NCBI RefSeq assembly: GCF_004514425.2
Contig: NZ_MYFN02000005.1
Location: 124,001 to 188,000, forward strand
Source of the DNA: Shinella sumterensis
Lineage (GTDB): Bacteria > Pseudomonadota > Alphaproteobacteria > Rhizobiales > Rhizobiaceae
Length of the DNA stretch: 64,000 bases
Direction of reading: 5' to 3'
The notes under the pieces were generated by a model. It saw only the letters and a list, made by a program, of their open reading frames with translations, was not told where the DNA came from and ran no database searches. The translations under genes were made by a program, and so were the position numbers. This document shows positions 40,450-51,067 of this stretch, in pieces; position 1 is the first letter of the stretch; every line of letters begins with the position of its first letter.

Positions 40450-41411
40450 GACCAGGGACCCTTGGGTGGTTCGGAACCACCGCGTCCCCAGCCGGTGGTC
40501 GGGACGGAACGCGATTTGCGCGAGGCATTATCAGTCCGGACCGGTTCCGTCGAGCGGGCCTGCATGCCGCGGGCCAATTCCTGCAGCGCGGCGATACGGT
40601 TTTCCGTGTTCGGATGGGTCGAAAACAGGTTGTCCATGCGCTCGCCCGACAGCGGATTGATGATGAACATATGCGCCGTCGCCGGGTTATGCTCGGCGGC
40701 ATCATTGGGAATGCGGCCGGCGGCGATCGCGATCTTCTTCAGGGCCGAGGCGAGCCAGAGCGGGTTGCCGCAGATTTCCGCGCCGCGCTTGTCGGCGGAA
40801 TATTCGCGCGTGCGGCTGATCGCCATCTGCACCAGCATCGCGGCGAAGGGAGCGACGATCATGGCGATGAGAATACCGATGAAGCCGAGCGGATTGTTGT
40901 TCTCGCGGTTGCCGCTGCCGCCGAAGAACATCGCAAAGTTCGCCAGCATGGAGATCGCACCGGCAATCGTGGCCGTCAGCGTCATGGTGAGCGTATCGCG
41001 GTTCTGGATATGCGCCAGTTCATGCGCCATCACGCCGGCGACCTCCTCATAGCTCAGCGCCTGAAGAAGGCCGGTGGAGGCGGCGACGGCGGCGTTCTGC
41101 GGGTTGCGGCCGGTCGCAAAGGCGTTCGGCTGCTCGCTGTTGATGACGAAGACGCGCGGCATGGGCAGGCCGGCCCGCTTGGCGAGATCGCGTACGATGC
41201 CGTAATATTCCGGCGCCGAGCGTTCATCCACCTCCTTGGCGCCATACATGGACAGCACCATCTTGTCGGAATTCCAATAGGAGAAGAAGTTCATGGCGAT
41301 CGCGACGAGGAGCGCGATCATCATGCCGCCCTTGCCGCCGATGAGCAGACCCACGCCCATGAAAAGCGCCGTCATGAAGGCGAGAAGCATGGCTGTGCGA
41401 AGGATGTTCAT
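40446..41411 (-). CDS. htpX: Zinc metalloprotease HtpX
   Basis: Integral membrane M48 protease for quality control of membrane proteins; 321 residues. Two N-terminal transmembrane helices ([36 protein letters not shown]), the zinc site [12 protein letters not shown], two further hydrophobic segments, then [12 protein letters not shown] with the third ligand. ATG 41411 fits the family start [10 protein letters not shown]. The C-terminal tail ([17 protein letters not shown]) is disordered. First gene of the htpX-rsmB-heparinase group. Confidence 0.96.
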   Translation of the reverse strand: MNILRTAMLLAFMTALFMGVGLLIGGKGGMMIALLVAIAMNFFSYWNSDKMVLSMYGAKEVDERSAPEYYGIVRDLAKRAGLPMPRVFVINSEQPNAFATGRNPQNAAVAASTGLLQALSYEEVAGVMAHELAHIQNRDTLTMTLTATIAGAISMLANFAMFFGGSGNRENNNPLGFIGILIAMIVAPFAAMLVQMAISRTREYSADKRGAEICGNPLWLASALKKIAIAAGRIPNDAAEHNPATAHMFIINPLSGERMDNLFSTHPNTENRIAALQELARGMQARSTEPVRTDNASRKSRSVPTTGWGRGGSEPPKGPWS

Positions 41412-41469
41412 GCGTTTCCGGCTCCCGTAAAATCGTGTGCTTGCCTGACAATTCCCCGTGTCAAGGGAA

Positions 41470-41485
41470 TGTTTCACGTGAATCA
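41470..41485 (+). promoter_or_regulatory. parS: parS site 1 (ParB-binding centromere)
   Basis: TGTTTCACGTGAATCA, 15 of 16 matches to the parS consensus TGTTTCACGTGAAACA. It lies in the gap between htpX and the SDHAF4-like gene. Confidence 0.85.
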
Positions 41486-41568
41486 GCGCTTTCCACAGCG
41501 CGCTCACGCTCCTATATGATGGTGAACCAACAGCACGTCTTCAATATCCCTGGAGGATGCCGGTTTTC

Positions 41569-41766
41569 ATGGAAAGCGACAACGACAATCATTCGGATGG
41601 CCGCAAGGTGCTCCCGCCCGCGGCGCAGCGCGCCCTGAAGGAAGCCGAAGAGCGACGCAAGGCGGCCGCCCCGGTCGAACGGGAACCCGAGATCGGCGGC
41701 CGCGGCGGCGAAGACCCCGCCCGCTTCGGCGACTGGGAAATCAAGGGCCGCGCCATCGACTTCTGA
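41569..41766 (+). CDS. DUF1674 / SDHAF4-like succinate dehydrogenase assembly factor
   Basis: A 65-residue protein ending EDPARFGDWEIKGRAIDF, the conserved C-terminal motif of the DUF1674/SDHAF4 family. Eukaryotic SDHAF4 binds flavinylated SdhA and promotes its assembly; the alphaproteobacterial homologue is presumed similar. The N-terminal part is charged and likely disordered. ATG 41569 is used, but GGAGG at 41552-41556 sits immediately before another in-frame ATG at 41557, so the start could be either. Confidence 0.85.
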   Translation: MESDNDNHSDGRKVLPPAAQRALKEAEERRKAAAPVEREPEIGGRGGEDPARFGDWEIKGRAIDF

Positions 41767-41810
41767 GGTTTGGGAAGCCGGCTCAGGAATCCGCTCCGTT
41801 CGTGCATCCC

Positions 41811-41900
41811 TGCCACCATCTCTCCTCCGTCATATTGACGGTACGGGTATGGAAGATCCTCGGGTCAAGCCCGAGGATGACGTAAGAGAGGTGGAGGGGC
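41811..41900. repeat. Dispersed palindromic intergenic repeat, copy 2
   Basis: An outer stem TCTCCTCCGTCA (41821-41832) pairs with TGACGTAAGAGAGG (41878-41891), enclosing TCCTCGGG-TCAAG-CCCGAGGA. It shares the core palindrome and flanks with 5431-5526 in inverted arrangement. Confidence 0.7.
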
Positions 41901-41941
41901 GTTGCCTCACTCAATACCCCTGCAAGCATCTCCCTAAATGA

Positions 41942-41966
41942 AAACGGCGGCCGATCGGCCGCCGTC
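41942..41966 (-). terminator. Terminator after acsA
   Basis: ACGGCGGCCGA (41944-41954) and TCGGCCGCCGT (41955-41965) form a perfect palindrome followed on the minus strand by TTTTC. Confidence 0.8.
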
Positions 41967-41990
41967 TCGCTTTGTAGTAACGTCCGCTTC

Positions 41991-43946
41991 TCAGCCGCCC
42001 GCCTTGTTCTGGCGGTTGGCGATCAGGTCGTCGACGACGGCGGGATCGGCGAGCGTCGAGGTGTCGCCCAGCGAACCGAAATCATCCTCGGCGATCTTGC
42101 GCAGGATGCGTCGCATGATCTTGCCCGAGCGGGTCTTCGGCAGGCCCGGCGCGAACTGGATCTTATCCGGCGTCGCGATGGGGCCGATCTCCTTGCGGAC
42201 GTGCTTGACCAGGTCCTGGCGCAACGCATCGTTACCTTCCTCACCGGCCATCAGCGAGACATAGCAATAGATGCCCTGGCCCTTGAGGCTATGCGGATAG
42301 CCGACGACGGCCGCTTCCGACACGAGATGGTGCGAGACGAGCGCCGATTCGATTTCCGCCGTGCCGAGGCGGTGGCCGGAAATGTTGAGCACGTCATCGA
42401 CGCGGCCGGTGATCCAGTAGTAGCCGTCCTCGTCGCGGCGGCAGCCGTCGCCGGTAAAATACTTGCCCTTGTAGGTGGAGAAGTAGGTTTCGACGAAGCG
42501 CTTGTGATCGCCATAGACCGAGCGCATCTGGCCCGGCCAGCTGTCGGTGATGCAGAGGTTCCCGTCGGCGACGCCCTCCAGAACACGGCCCTCATTGTCG
42601 ACCAGTTCCGGCTTGACGCCGAAGAAGGGCCGGGTCGCCGAGCCGGGCTTCAGCTCCGTCGCGCCGGGCAGGGGGGTGATGAGGATGCCGCCGGTCTCCG
42701 TCTGCCACCACGTATCGACGATCGGCGAGCGGCCTTCGCCGACCACGTTGTAATACCATTCCCAGGCCTCGGGGTTGATCGGCTCGCCGACCGAGCCGAG
42801 CAGCCGCAGCGACGAACGCGACGAACGCTTCACGAAATCGTCGCCTGCGCCCATGAGGGCGCGGATCGCGGTCGGTGCGGTATAGAAGATGTTGACCTTG
42901 TGCTTGTCGACCACCTCCCAGAAGCGGCCGGCATCCGGGAAATTCGGCACGCCTTCGAACATCACGGTCGTCGCGCGGTTGGCGAGCGGCCCGTAGACGA
43001 TGTAGGAATGGCCGGTCACCCAGCCCACATCGGCCGTGCACCAGTAGATATCGCCGTCCTGGTAGTCGAAGACGTATTTGTGCGTCATCGAGGCATAGAC
43101 GAGGTAGCCGCCGGTGGTGTGCAGCACGCCCTTCGGCTTGCCGGTCGAACCCGATGTATAGAGGATGAACAGCGGATCTTCCGCCTTCATCTTCGCCGGC
43201 GGACAATCGCGCGGCACGGTCAGCACTTCCTTGTGGTACCAGATGTCGCGGCCCGGCGCCCAGCCGGTCTTGCCGCCGGTGCGGCGCACGACGAGGACCT
43301 TGTTGACGATGACGTGCTGTTTGGCGGCGATATCGATCGCCGTGTCGGTGTTTTCCTTGAGCGGGATCGGCTTGCCGCCGCGCACGCCCTCGTCGCAGGT
43401 CACAACGAAGGTCGATTCGCAGTCAACAATACGGCCGGCCAGCGCATCCGGCGAAAAGCCGCCGAAGACCACAGAATGGATGGCGCCGATGCGCGCGCAG
43501 GCGAGCATGGCATAGGCCGCTTCCGGGATCATCGGCATGTAGATGGTGACGCGATCGCCCTTCTTCACGCCGTGCTTCTTCATCACATTCGCCATGCGGC
43601 AGACGTGTTCGTGAAGCTCGTTATAGGTGATCTTCTTGTCGATATATGGGTTGTCGCCTTCCCAGATGATGGCGATATCGTCGCCATGTGCCTTCAGGTG
43701 GCGGTCGATACAGTTGTAGGAGACGTTGGTGATGCCGTCTTCGAACCACTTGATCGAGACCTTGCCGGTAAACGAGGTGTTCTTGACCTTCGTATAAGGC
43801 TTGAACCAGTCGATCCGCATCCCGTGCTTGTCCCAGAAACGCTCCGGGTTCTCGATGCTTTCGCGATACCATTTCTGATAGGTGTCGTTGTCGATCAGCG
43901 TACGGCTTTTCGCGGATTTCAGGACCGGATAGGTCTTTGCGGACAT
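41991..43946 (-). CDS. acsA: Acetate--CoA ligase (acetyl-CoA synthetase)
   Basis: AMP-forming acetyl-CoA synthetase of 651 residues. The ANL-superfamily motifs are [15 protein letters not shown] (ATP loop), [10 protein letters not shown] and the acetylatable lysine near the end, [16 protein letters not shown], the site regulated by Pat-type acetylation in other bacteria. ATG 43946 is preceded by GAGGAGGAATCC. A paralogue, prpE, lies 1 kb upstream on the same strand with trcR between in the opposite direction. Confidence 0.97.
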   Translation of the reverse strand: MSAKTYPVLKSAKSRTLIDNDTYQKWYRESIENPERFWDKHGMRIDWFKPYTKVKNTSFTGKVSIKWFEDGITNVSYNCIDRHLKAHGDDIAIIWEGDNPYIDKKITYNELHEHVCRMANVMKKHGVKKGDRVTIYMPMIPEAAYAMLACARIGAIHSVVFGGFSPDALAGRIVDCESTFVVTCDEGVRGGKPIPLKENTDTAIDIAAKQHVIVNKVLVVRRTGGKTGWAPGRDIWYHKEVLTVPRDCPPAKMKAEDPLFILYTSGSTGKPKGVLHTTGGYLVYASMTHKYVFDYQDGDIYWCTADVGWVTGHSYIVYGPLANRATTVMFEGVPNFPDAGRFWEVVDKHKVNIFYTAPTAIRALMGAGDDFVKRSSRSSLRLLGSVGEPINPEAWEWYYNVVGEGRSPIVDTWWQTETGGILITPLPGATELKPGSATRPFFGVKPELVDNEGRVLEGVADGNLCITDSWPGQMRSVYGDHKRFVETYFSTYKGKYFTGDGCRRDEDGYYWITGRVDDVLNISGHRLGTAEIESALVSHHLVSEAAVVGYPHSLKGQGIYCYVSLMAGEEGNDALRQDLVKHVRKEIGPIATPDKIQFAPGLPKTRSGKIMRRILRKIAEDDFGSLGDTSTLADPAVVDDLIANRQNKAGG

Positions 43947-44177
43947 GGATTCCTCCTCACTGCGCATGCGCGGGACACCGCTTTTCCTCCGGCCCCGGCC
44001 ATTCCGGCACCATTCATATCAGGTCAAATCCTTCCGGCAATTAGACAAAAGGTCATTTGTGCTTGAAGAATTGCATTTCTGAGACAGTGAGGTTATAGAG
44101 GGCCGAATTCCCGGAACATTGTGGTTTACGACCCACGGCCCGCGACCCCGGCGCGGACGGACAGAAGGACTATATGC

Positions 44178-44879
44178 ATGGCTCAGCAGCTCCTCATGCC
44201 AAAAGCGACCGCGGTCTGGTTGGTCGACAACACGGCGCTGTCTTTCGAACAGATCGCGACATTCTGCAAACTGCACCCGCTCGAAGTGAAGGCCATTGCC
44301 GACGGCGAATCGGCCCAGGGCATCAAGGGCCTCGACCCGATCGCCACCGGCCAGCTCTCGCGCGACGAGATCGCCCGCGCGGAAGCCAATCCCGCCCATA
44401 AGCTCAAGCTTTCCGACCCGAAGGTTCGCGTTCCAGAGTCCAAGCGTAAGGGCCCGCGTTACACGCCGGTTTCCAAGCGTCAGGATCGTCCCAACGCCAT
44501 TCTCTGGCTGGTGCGCAACCATCCGGAACTCAAGGATGCGCAGATCTCGCGTCTCGTCGGCACCACCAAGTCGACGATCGAGCAGATCCGCGACCGCACC
44601 CACTGGAACTCGGCCAACCTGGCGCCGATGGACCCGGTGACGCTCGGCCTGTGCTCGCAGATCGATCTGGACCTGGAAGTCGAGCGCGCCTCCAAGGGCC
44701 GTCCGCTGCCGACCGCCGCCGAACTCGGCGCCACCCTCGAATCGGCCCAGGAAACGGAAAAGCTGCCCTACAGCACCGACCGCGAGGACGAGCAGGAAAT
44801 CAACGCCGACGCCGTCTTCGCCAAGCTCAAGTCGCTGAAGTCGTCCACGCCGGACGAGGACGAAGACGACAACTTCTGA
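44178..44879 (+). CDS. trcR: Cell cycle transcriptional regulator TrcR (DUF1013)
   Basis: A 233-residue cytoplasmic DNA-binding regulator conserved in Alphaproteobacteria, named TrcR in Caulobacter. The start MPKATAVWLVDNTALSFEQIATFCKLHPLEVKAIADGE is a helix-turn-helix-like region, and a second one follows around residue 125 (DAQISRLVGTTKSTIEQIRDRTHW). The C-terminus is acidic (DEDEDDNF). AGAAGGAC precedes ATG 44178. A terminator follows. The target genes are not deducible here. Confidence 0.9.
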   Translation: MAQQLLMPKATAVWLVDNTALSFEQIATFCKLHPLEVKAIADGESAQGIKGLDPIATGQLSRDEIARAEANPAHKLKLSDPKVRVPESKRKGPRYTPVSKRQDRPNAILWLVRNHPELKDAQISRLVGTTKSTIEQIRDRTHWNSANLAPMDPVTLGLCSQIDLDLEVERASKGRPLPTAAELGATLESAQETEKLPYSTDREDEQEINADAVFAKLKSLKSSTPDEDEDDNF

Positions 44880-44899
44880 GCCGTCGTCAAATCGAATTG

Positions 44900-44934
44900 A
44901 CAAAACCGGTCGCCAAAAGCGGCCGGTTTTTTGT
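44900..44934 (+). terminator. Rho-independent terminator after trcR
   Basis: AAAACCGGTCGC (44902-44913) pairs with GCGGCCGGTTTT (44919-44930) around CAAAA and is followed by more T. Confidence 0.85.
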
Positions 44935-44978
44935 CTCCGGCACCTTCAGGCTCCCGGTTGCCAACCGGGGTTTGCGTC

Positions 44979-46877
44979 TCAGCAGATCCTGCGCTCCGAA
45001 AGCGCCTCAGCGATCTCGTCCAGAATAACGGGGTCATCGATGGTCGCGGGCATCGTCCAATCCTGCCCGTCGGCGATCTTCTGCATGGTACCGCGCAGGA
45101 TCTTGCCCGACCGGGTTTTCGGCAGCCGCTTCACGCAGATCACCGTCTTGAAGGCGGCGACGGGGCCGATCCGCTCGCGCACCATGGCAACCACCTCCTG
45201 TTCCACCTCCGATGATTCACGTGAAACACCGCTCTTCAAAACGAGGAAGCCGACCGGGATCTGCCCCTTCAACGCGTCGGTCACGCCGATGACCGCACAT
45301 TCGGCGACGTCCCGGTGGCTGGCGCAGATTTCCTCCATCGCCCCCGTCGAAAGGCGATGGCCGGCGACATTGATGATGTCGTCGGTGCGCGACATGATGA
45401 AGACGTAACCGTCCTCATCGACATAGCCGGCATCCGCCGTCTTGTAGTAACCGGGAAACTCCGAAAGACAGGCCTCGCGAAACCGCGCATCGGCGTTCCA
45501 GAATGTCGGAAGGCAGCCGGGGGGCAGGGGCAGCTTGATGGCGATGTTGCCGAGCGTGCCCGGCGCCACCGCGTGGCCGGCATCGTCGAGCACATGCAGC
45601 TCGTAGCCCGGCATCGGCACGGTGGGCGAGCCATGTTTCACCGGCAGCCGGTCGAGACCGAGCGGATTGCCGACGATGGCCCAGCCGGTTTCCGTCTGCC
45701 ACCAGTGATCGATGACGGGCACGCCGAGCACGGCCTCCGCCCAGCGCACCGTATCGGGATCGGCCCGCTCGCCCGCCAGAAACAGCGCCCGCAGGCTGGA
45801 GAGATCGCACCGTTTGACGAGAACGCCCTCCGGGTCCTCCTTGCGAATGGCGCGAAAGGCGGTGGGCGCGGTGAACAGCACCGAGACCCTGTACTCTTCC
45901 ACCACGCGCCAGAAGGCGCCGGCGTCCGGCGTGCCGACCGGCTTGCCCTCGTAAAGCACCGTCGTGCTGCCGTTCAGCAGTGGCGCATAGACGATATAGG
46001 AATGGCCGACGACCCAGCCGATATCCGAGGCCGCCCAATAGACCTCGCCGGGTTCGACGCCGTACAGCGCCCGCATCGTCCAGGCGAGCGCCACCATGTG
46101 CCCGCCATTGTCACGGATGACGCCCTTCGGCTGACCGGTCGTGCCCGAAGTGTAGAGAATATAAAGCGGATCGGTTGCGGCGAGATCCGCACAGGGGACC
46201 GTCCGGCCCCGGGCCGCAGCGAGCGCCGGACCAAGATCGACATCGCGCGCGGGGTCGAACTCGGCCGTCAGTTCCGGCCGCTGCAACACGAGGCATCGCG
46301 CCGGCTTGTGCCGGGCCAGCGCGATGGCGACATCCAGCAGCGGTTTATACGCCACCACCCGGTTCGGCTCGACGCCGCAGCTTGCCGAGACGACCAGCTT
46401 GGCCGACGAATCGTCGATGCGCGTCGCAAGCTCGCTCGCCGCAAAGCCGCCGAAGACCACGGAATGGATCGCACCGATACGCGCGCAGGCCAGCATGGCG
46501 AACACGGCTTCCGGGATCATCGGCATATAGAGAATGACGCGGTCGCCCTTTTCCACCCCGTGATCGAGGAGCACGGCCGCCATGGCGCTGACATTCGAAA
46601 GCAGGTCGTCGTAGCTGTAGATCGCCTTGCGGCCGGTCACCGGGCTATCATGGATCAGCGCCACCTGGTCGCCGCGGCCGGCCGCGATGTGGCGATCCAC
46701 GCAATTGTGACAGGTATTGCCGGTGGCATCGGGAAACCAGCGGCCATAGACACCTTGCCGCTCGTCGAAAATCGCATCCGGTGGCGTGAACCAGTCTATC
46801 GCCTGCGCGGCCTCGGCCCAGTGACGCGTGTGATCGTCCTTCCACGCGCGATAGATCTCGGCATAGGTCTTTTGCAT
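44979..46877 (-). CDS. prpE: Propionate--CoA ligase (PrpE-like)
   Basis: AMP-forming acyl-CoA synthetase of 632 residues, close to acetyl-CoA synthetase but with the PrpE-type start MQKTYAEIYRAWKDD and insert ATGNTCHNCVDRHIAAGRGD. Motifs are LYTSGTTGQPKGVIRDNGGH, IDHWWQTETGW and [20 protein letters not shown] precedes ATG 46877. Propionate specificity is inferred from family features. A parS site lies inside the coding region. Confidence 0.92.
   Translation of the reverse strand: MQKTYAEIYRAWKDDHTRHWAEAAQAIDWFTPPDAIFDERQGVYGRWFPDATGNTCHNCVDRHIAAGRGDQVALIHDSPVTGRKAIYSYDDLLSNVSAMAAVLLDHGVEKGDRVILYMPMIPEAVFAMLACARIGAIHSVVFGGFAASELATRIDDSSAKLVVSASCGVEPNRVVAYKPLLDVAIALARHKPARCLVLQRPELTAEFDPARDVDLGPALAAARGRTVPCADLAATDPLYILYTSGTTGQPKGVIRDNGGHMVALAWTMRALYGVEPGEVYWAASDIGWVVGHSYIVYAPLLNGSTTVLYEGKPVGTPDAGAFWRVVEEYRVSVLFTAPTAFRAIRKEDPEGVLVKRCDLSSLRALFLAGERADPDTVRWAEAVLGVPVIDHWWQTETGWAIVGNPLGLDRLPVKHGSPTVPMPGYELHVLDDAGHAVAPGTLGNIAIKLPLPPGCLPTFWNADARFREACLSEFPGYYKTADAGYVDEDGYVFIMSRTDDIINVAGHRLSTGAMEEICASHRDVAECAVIGVTDALKGQIPVGFLVLKSGVSRESSEVEQEVVAMVRERIGPVAAFKTVICVKRLPKTRSGKILRGTMQKIADGQDWTMPATIDDPVILDEIAEALSERRIC
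45213..45228 (-). promoter_or_regulatory. parS: parS site 2, inside prpE
   Basis: TGATTCACGTGAAACA on the plus strand, the reverse complement of site 1; 15 of 16 matches. It encodes VSRES of PrpE. Confidence 0.85.
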
Positions 46878-47000
46878 CGTCTTCTCCCACATGCCCGGCC
46901 GCGGCCGGTTCCTCCGAGAGGAAGAATAGGGGAGGGCGATACCATCGCAAAGCCAGACCAAAGCCTGAGATGGACGGTCGGTATGCCTGGGCGCCGTTTC

Positions 47001-47660
47001 TCAGCGCGTGCCGAAGATCGCCGAACCGACGCGCACGCTGGTCGCGCCGAAACCGATGGCGACCTCGTAGTCACCCGACATGCCCATTGACAACCGGTCG
47101 AGGCTGCAGCGGGCGGCAAGCTTGGCCAGCAGGGCAAAATGCGGCCCGGGATTTTCATCCGCCGGCGGAATGCACATCAGGCCCTCGATGGTCAGGCCCA
47201 GCTCCTCGCGGCAGAAGGTCACGAAGGAGAGGGTATCATCAGGCGCAATGCCGGCCTTCTGGGGCTCGAGCCCCGTATTGACCTGCACGTAAAGCCGCAG
47301 CGCCCGTCCCTGCCGTTTCATCTCGTCGGCGATGCTGCGCGCGATCTTTTCCCGGTCGACCGTCTCGATCACGTCGAACAGGGCAACGGCATCCGCCGTC
47401 TTGTTCGATTGCAAGGGGCCGATCAGGTGCAACTCGATGCCGGCCGTCTGCGCGCGCAACTCCGGCCACTTGCCCTGCGCTTCCTGCACGCGGTTTTCGC
47501 CGAAGACGCGCTGCCCGGCTGCGATGGCGGGCCGGATCGCATCGGCATCGAAGGTCTTCGATACCGCGACCAGCGTGACCTGCTCCGGCTTGCGGCCAGC
47601 CTCGCTTGCGGCCTTGCGCACGCGGCTGTGCACCTCTTCGAGACGGTCCTCAAGTTCCAT
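47001..47660 (-). CDS. YggS-family pyridoxal-phosphate homeostasis protein
   Basis: Cytoplasmic fold-type III PLP protein of 219 residues with a role in B6 and amino-acid balance but no known catalytic activity. The PLP lysine is in LVAVSKTFDADAI (about residue 35), followed by FGENRVQEAQGKW, LIGPLQSNK and the phosphate-binding LSMGMSGDYEVAIGFGATSVRVGSAIFG. ATG 47660 has GGAGAG upstream; a GTG two codons earlier is possible. Divergent from leuS. Confidence 0.95.
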   Translation of the reverse strand: MELEDRLEEVHSRVRKAASEAGRKPEQVTLVAVSKTFDADAIRPAIAAGQRVFGENRVQEAQGKWPELRAQTAGIELHLIGPLQSNKTADAVALFDVIETVDREKIARSIADEMKRQGRALRLYVQVNTGLEPQKAGIAPDDTLSFVTFCREELGLTIEGLMCIPPADENPGPHFALLAKLAARCSLDRLSMGMSGDYEVAIGFGATSVRVGSAIFGTR

Positions 47661-47892
47661 GATCACTCTCCATCGGCGAAGGCAGGCCGGGCGGATTCGA
47701 AGGGCAAATCTGCGGAAACGGCATGCGCGGGCATCCAGACCCCGGACCTAGCGAAAACGGCACGCCTTGCCAAGCGCCGCAAGCCCGGAAAACTTGACGC
47801 TTCGGTGGTTTCATGATGAAGGTCTCGACACCATATTCGCAGGGGCGAACCGCCCTCCAAGACTCCCAAAAGACTTCCGGAACATCAAAGAC

Positions 47893-50550
47893 ATGGCCAC
47901 CGAACGTTACAACCCGCGCGATGCCGAACCCCGCTGGCAGGCAAAATGGAACGATGAAAACGTCTTCCTGACCGACAACGACGACCCGCGCGAGAAGTAC
48001 TACGTCCTCGAGATGTTCCCCTATCCCTCCGGCCGCATCCATATGGGCCATGTGCGCAACTATGCCATGGGCGACGTGGTCGCGCGCTACAAGCGCGCGC
48101 GCGGTTACAACGTGCTGCATCCGATGGGCTGGGATGCCTTCGGCATGCCGGCCGAAAACGCTGCCATGCAGAACAAGGTCCATCCCAAGGGCTGGACCTA
48201 CGAGAACATCGCGACCATGCGCGGCCAGCTGAAATCGATGGGCCTGTCGCTCGACTGGTCACGCGAATTCGCCACCTGCGACGTCGAATACTATCAGCGC
48301 CAGCAGCACCTGTTCCTGGATTTCCTGGAGAAGGGTCTGGTCTACCGCAAGCAGTCCAAGGTGAACTGGGATCCGGTCGACCATACCGTCCTCGCCAACG
48401 AGCAGGTCATCGACGGCCGTGGCTGGCGGTCCGGCGCGCTGGTCGAACAGCGCGAGTTGACGCAGTGGTTCTTCCGCATCACCGATTTCAGCCAGGATCT
48501 GCTCGATTCGCTGGAGACGCTCGACCAATGGCCGGAAAAGGTCCGGCTGATGCAGAGCAACTGGATCGGCCGCTCCGAAGGCATGCTGGTCCGCTGGGAA
48601 GTGGTCAAGGACACCGAACGCGCAGCGGCGGCATTGCGCGCCGAAGAGCAGCTCTCACCCGAAATCACCGTGTACACGACGCGCCCCGACACGCTGTTCG
48701 GCGCATCCTTCATCGCGATCGCGGCCGACCACCCGTGGGCCAAGGCCGCTGCCGCGCAGAATCCGGCTATCGAAGCCTTTGCCGAAGAGTGCCGCCGCGC
48801 CGGCACGTCGCTCGCTGCGCTCGAAACGGCCGAGAAGAAGGGCATCGACACCGGCATTCGCGTGCGCCATCCCTTCGACCCGGAATGGGAGCTGCCGGTC
48901 TACATCGCCAATTTCGTGCTGATGGACTACGGCACGGGCGCGATTTTCGGCTGCCCGTCCGGCGACCAGCGCGACCTGGATTTCGCCCGCAAATACGACC
49001 TGCCCGTCGTGCCCGTCGTCATGCCGAAGGGTGCGGATGCCGCGAGCTTCACCATTGGTGACGAAGCCTATGTCGGCGACGGCGTGATGATCAACTCGCG
49101 TTTCCTGGATGGTCTCGACACCAGGGAAGCCTTCGAGGACGTCGCCAACCGCCTCAGCGCCGCCACCCTCGGCAACAGGCCGGTGGGCGAGCGCAAGGTG
49201 AATTTCCGCCTGCGCGACTGGGGCATTTCGCGCCAGCGCTACTGGGGCTGCCCGATCCCGGTCATCCATTGCGAGGACTGCGGCGTCGTTCCCGTGCCGA
49301 AGGCCGACCTGCCGGTGAAGCTGCCGGACGACGTGACCTTCGACAAGCCGGGCAACCCGCTCGACCGCCATCCGACCTGGCGTCACGTCGCCTGCCCGAA
49401 TTGCGGCAAGGATGCACGCCGCGAGACCGACACGATGGATACCTTCGTCGATTCGTCCTGGTACTTCGCCCGCTTCACCGCGCCGTGGGAAAACAATCCG
49501 ACCGATCCGGCGGCCGCCAATGCCTGGCTGCCGGTCGACCAGTATATCGGCGGCATCGAGCATGCGATCCTGCACCTGCTCTATTCGCGCTTCTTCACCC
49601 GCGCCATGCAAGCGACCGGCCATCTCGATCTCAAGGAACCCTTCAAGGGCCTCTTCACGCAGGGCATGGTGGTGCATGAAACCTACAGCCGCGGCGAGGG
49701 TGCCAAGCGCGAATGGGTAACACCGGCCGAGATCCGCATCGAGGATATCGACGGCAGGCGGCGCGCGATCCACGTCGAATCCGGCGAAGAAGTCGCCATC
49801 GGCTCGATCGAGAAGATGTCGAAATCCAAGAAGAACGTGGTCGACCCGGACGACATCATCGCCTCCTACGGTGCCGATACGGCCCGCTTCTTCATGCTGT
49901 CGGACTCGCCGCCGGACCGCGACGTGATCTGGTCGGAAGCTGGCGTCGAAGGCGCGCACCGCTTCATTCAGCGTGTCTGGCGCCTGCTGTCCGAAGCCGC
50001 ACCGGCCCTGAAGGCCGTGCAAGGCCGGCCGGGCGCCGAAGGCGAAGCACTGGCGGTATCGCAGGTCGCGCACCGCACGCTGAAGGCCGTCCAGGGCGAC
50101 TACGACAAGCTTGCCTTCAACAAGGCGGTGGCCCGCATCTACGAATTCGTCAATACGCTGGCCGCACCGCTGACCACGGCCGCCGCCGGAAACGCCTCGG
50201 ACGACCTCGTGGCCGCCCTGCGCGACGCCGTCGATATCCTGATCCGTATCGTCGCGCCGATGACGCCGCACCTTGCCGAGGAATGCTGGCGTGCCATCGG
50301 CGGCGAGGGCCTCATCGCCATGAGCGCGTGGCCGGAATACGAAGAGCGCCTCGTCGCCGAAAACGAAGTGACGCTGCCCGTGCAGATCAACGGCAAGAAG
50401 CGTGCGGATTTGACAATCAGCCGCGACGCAGACCAGAGTGCGGTCGAGGCCGCGGTTCTGGCCATAGAGGCGGTCCAGGCCGCTCTTGCCGGCCAGCGCC
50501 CGAAGAAGATCATCGTCGTACCGCAGAGGATCGTGAATGTTGTTGTCTAA
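47893..50550 (+). CDS. leuS: Leucyl-tRNA synthetase
   Basis: Class I aminoacyl-tRNA synthetase of 885 residues. The HIGH-type motif is [15 protein letters not shown], the editing domain (about residues 220-420) carries [12 protein letters not shown], and the KMSKS loop is [10 protein letters not shown]. The zinc-type segment CEDCG..CPNCGK is present. ATG 47893 is used although its ribosome site is weak; in-frame sequence upstream does not resemble the family. It overlaps lptE by 14 bases. Confidence 0.98.
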   Translation: MATERYNPRDAEPRWQAKWNDENVFLTDNDDPREKYYVLEMFPYPSGRIHMGHVRNYAMGDVVARYKRARGYNVLHPMGWDAFGMPAENAAMQNKVHPKGWTYENIATMRGQLKSMGLSLDWSREFATCDVEYYQRQQHLFLDFLEKGLVYRKQSKVNWDPVDHTVLANEQVIDGRGWRSGALVEQRELTQWFFRITDFSQDLLDSLETLDQWPEKVRLMQSNWIGRSEGMLVRWEVVKDTERAAAALRAEEQLSPEITVYTTRPDTLFGASFIAIAADHPWAKAAAAQNPAIEAFAEECRRAGTSLAALETAEKKGIDTGIRVRHPFDPEWELPVYIANFVLMDYGTGAIFGCPSGDQRDLDFARKYDLPVVPVVMPKGADAASFTIGDEAYVGDGVMINSRFLDGLDTREAFEDVANRLSAATLGNRPVGERKVNFRLRDWGISRQRYWGCPIPVIHCEDCGVVPVPKADLPVKLPDDVTFDKPGNPLDRHPTWRHVACPNCGKDARRETDTMDTFVDSSWYFARFTAPWENNPTDPAAANAWLPVDQYIGGIEHAILHLLYSRFFTRAMQATGHLDLKEPFKGLFTQGMVVHETYSRGEGAKREWVTPAEIRIEDIDGRRRAIHVESGEEVAIGSIEKMSKSKKNVVDPDDIIASYGADTARFFMLSDSPPDRDVIWSEAGVEGAHRFIQRVWRLLSEAAPALKAVQGRPGAEGEALAVSQVAHRTLKAVQGDYDKLAFNKAVARIYEFVNTLAAPLTTAAAGNASDDLVAALRDAVDILIRIVAPMTPHLAEECWRAIGGEGLIAMSAWPEYEERLVAENEVTLPVQINGKKRADLTISRDADQSAVEAAVLAIEAVQAALAGQRPKKIIVVPQRIVNVVV

Positions 50551-51061
50551 CGGAACCGGTTTCTCGCGGCTTGGAAAGACCATCGCGGGCGTCCTGCTTC
50601 TGGCCGCCGTCGCCGGCTGCCAGGTGCGTCCCCTCTATTCCACGGCAAGCGGCACGGAAGGCAAGCTTGCATCGGTGTCGATCCCAGAGATCAACAACCG
50701 CGTCGGGCAGCAGGTTCGCAACGACCTGATCTTCCTCTTCGCCGGCGGCGCGGGCGAGCCGCAGAATGCCGCCTACCGGCTCGACCTGAGCGTCACCGCG
50801 GGAACGGGCGGCGTGCTCAACGACCCCGCGACCGACACGATGCGCGCAGGCCGCACGACCGTTTCGGGAACCTTCACCCTGGTGAAGGTCGATACGGGCG
50901 AAACGGTCACCTCCGGTAAGCGCTCCGCAATCGCCCTCGTCGACTTTCCCAGGCAGGAATTCGCCAAGGTCCGCGCCATTCGCGATGCGGAAAACCGCGC
51001 CGCCCGCGAGCTTGCCGAGCTGATCCGCGCCGACGTCGCCACGGCGCTCAGCCGTCGCTGA
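50537..51061 (+). CDS. lptE: LPS assembly lipoprotein LptE
   Basis: Outer-membrane lipoprotein of 174 residues that plugs the LptD barrel for lipopolysaccharide export. The signal sequence ends in the lipobox AVAGC with Cys28. The mature part ([25 protein letters not shown]) has the LptE fold start. ATG 50537 lies inside the end of leuS, and holA follows after 6 bases. The leuS-lptE-holA order is standard across proteobacteria. Confidence 0.92.
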   Translation: MLLSNGTGFSRLGKTIAGVLLLAAVAGCQVRPLYSTASGTEGKLASVSIPEINNRVGQQVRNDLIFLFAGGAGEPQNAAYRLDLSVTAGTGGVLNDPATDTMRAGRTTVSGTFTLVKVDTGETVTSGKRSAIALVDFPRQEFAKVRAIRDAENRAARELAELIRADVATALSRR

Positions 51062-51067
51062 TCTGTC

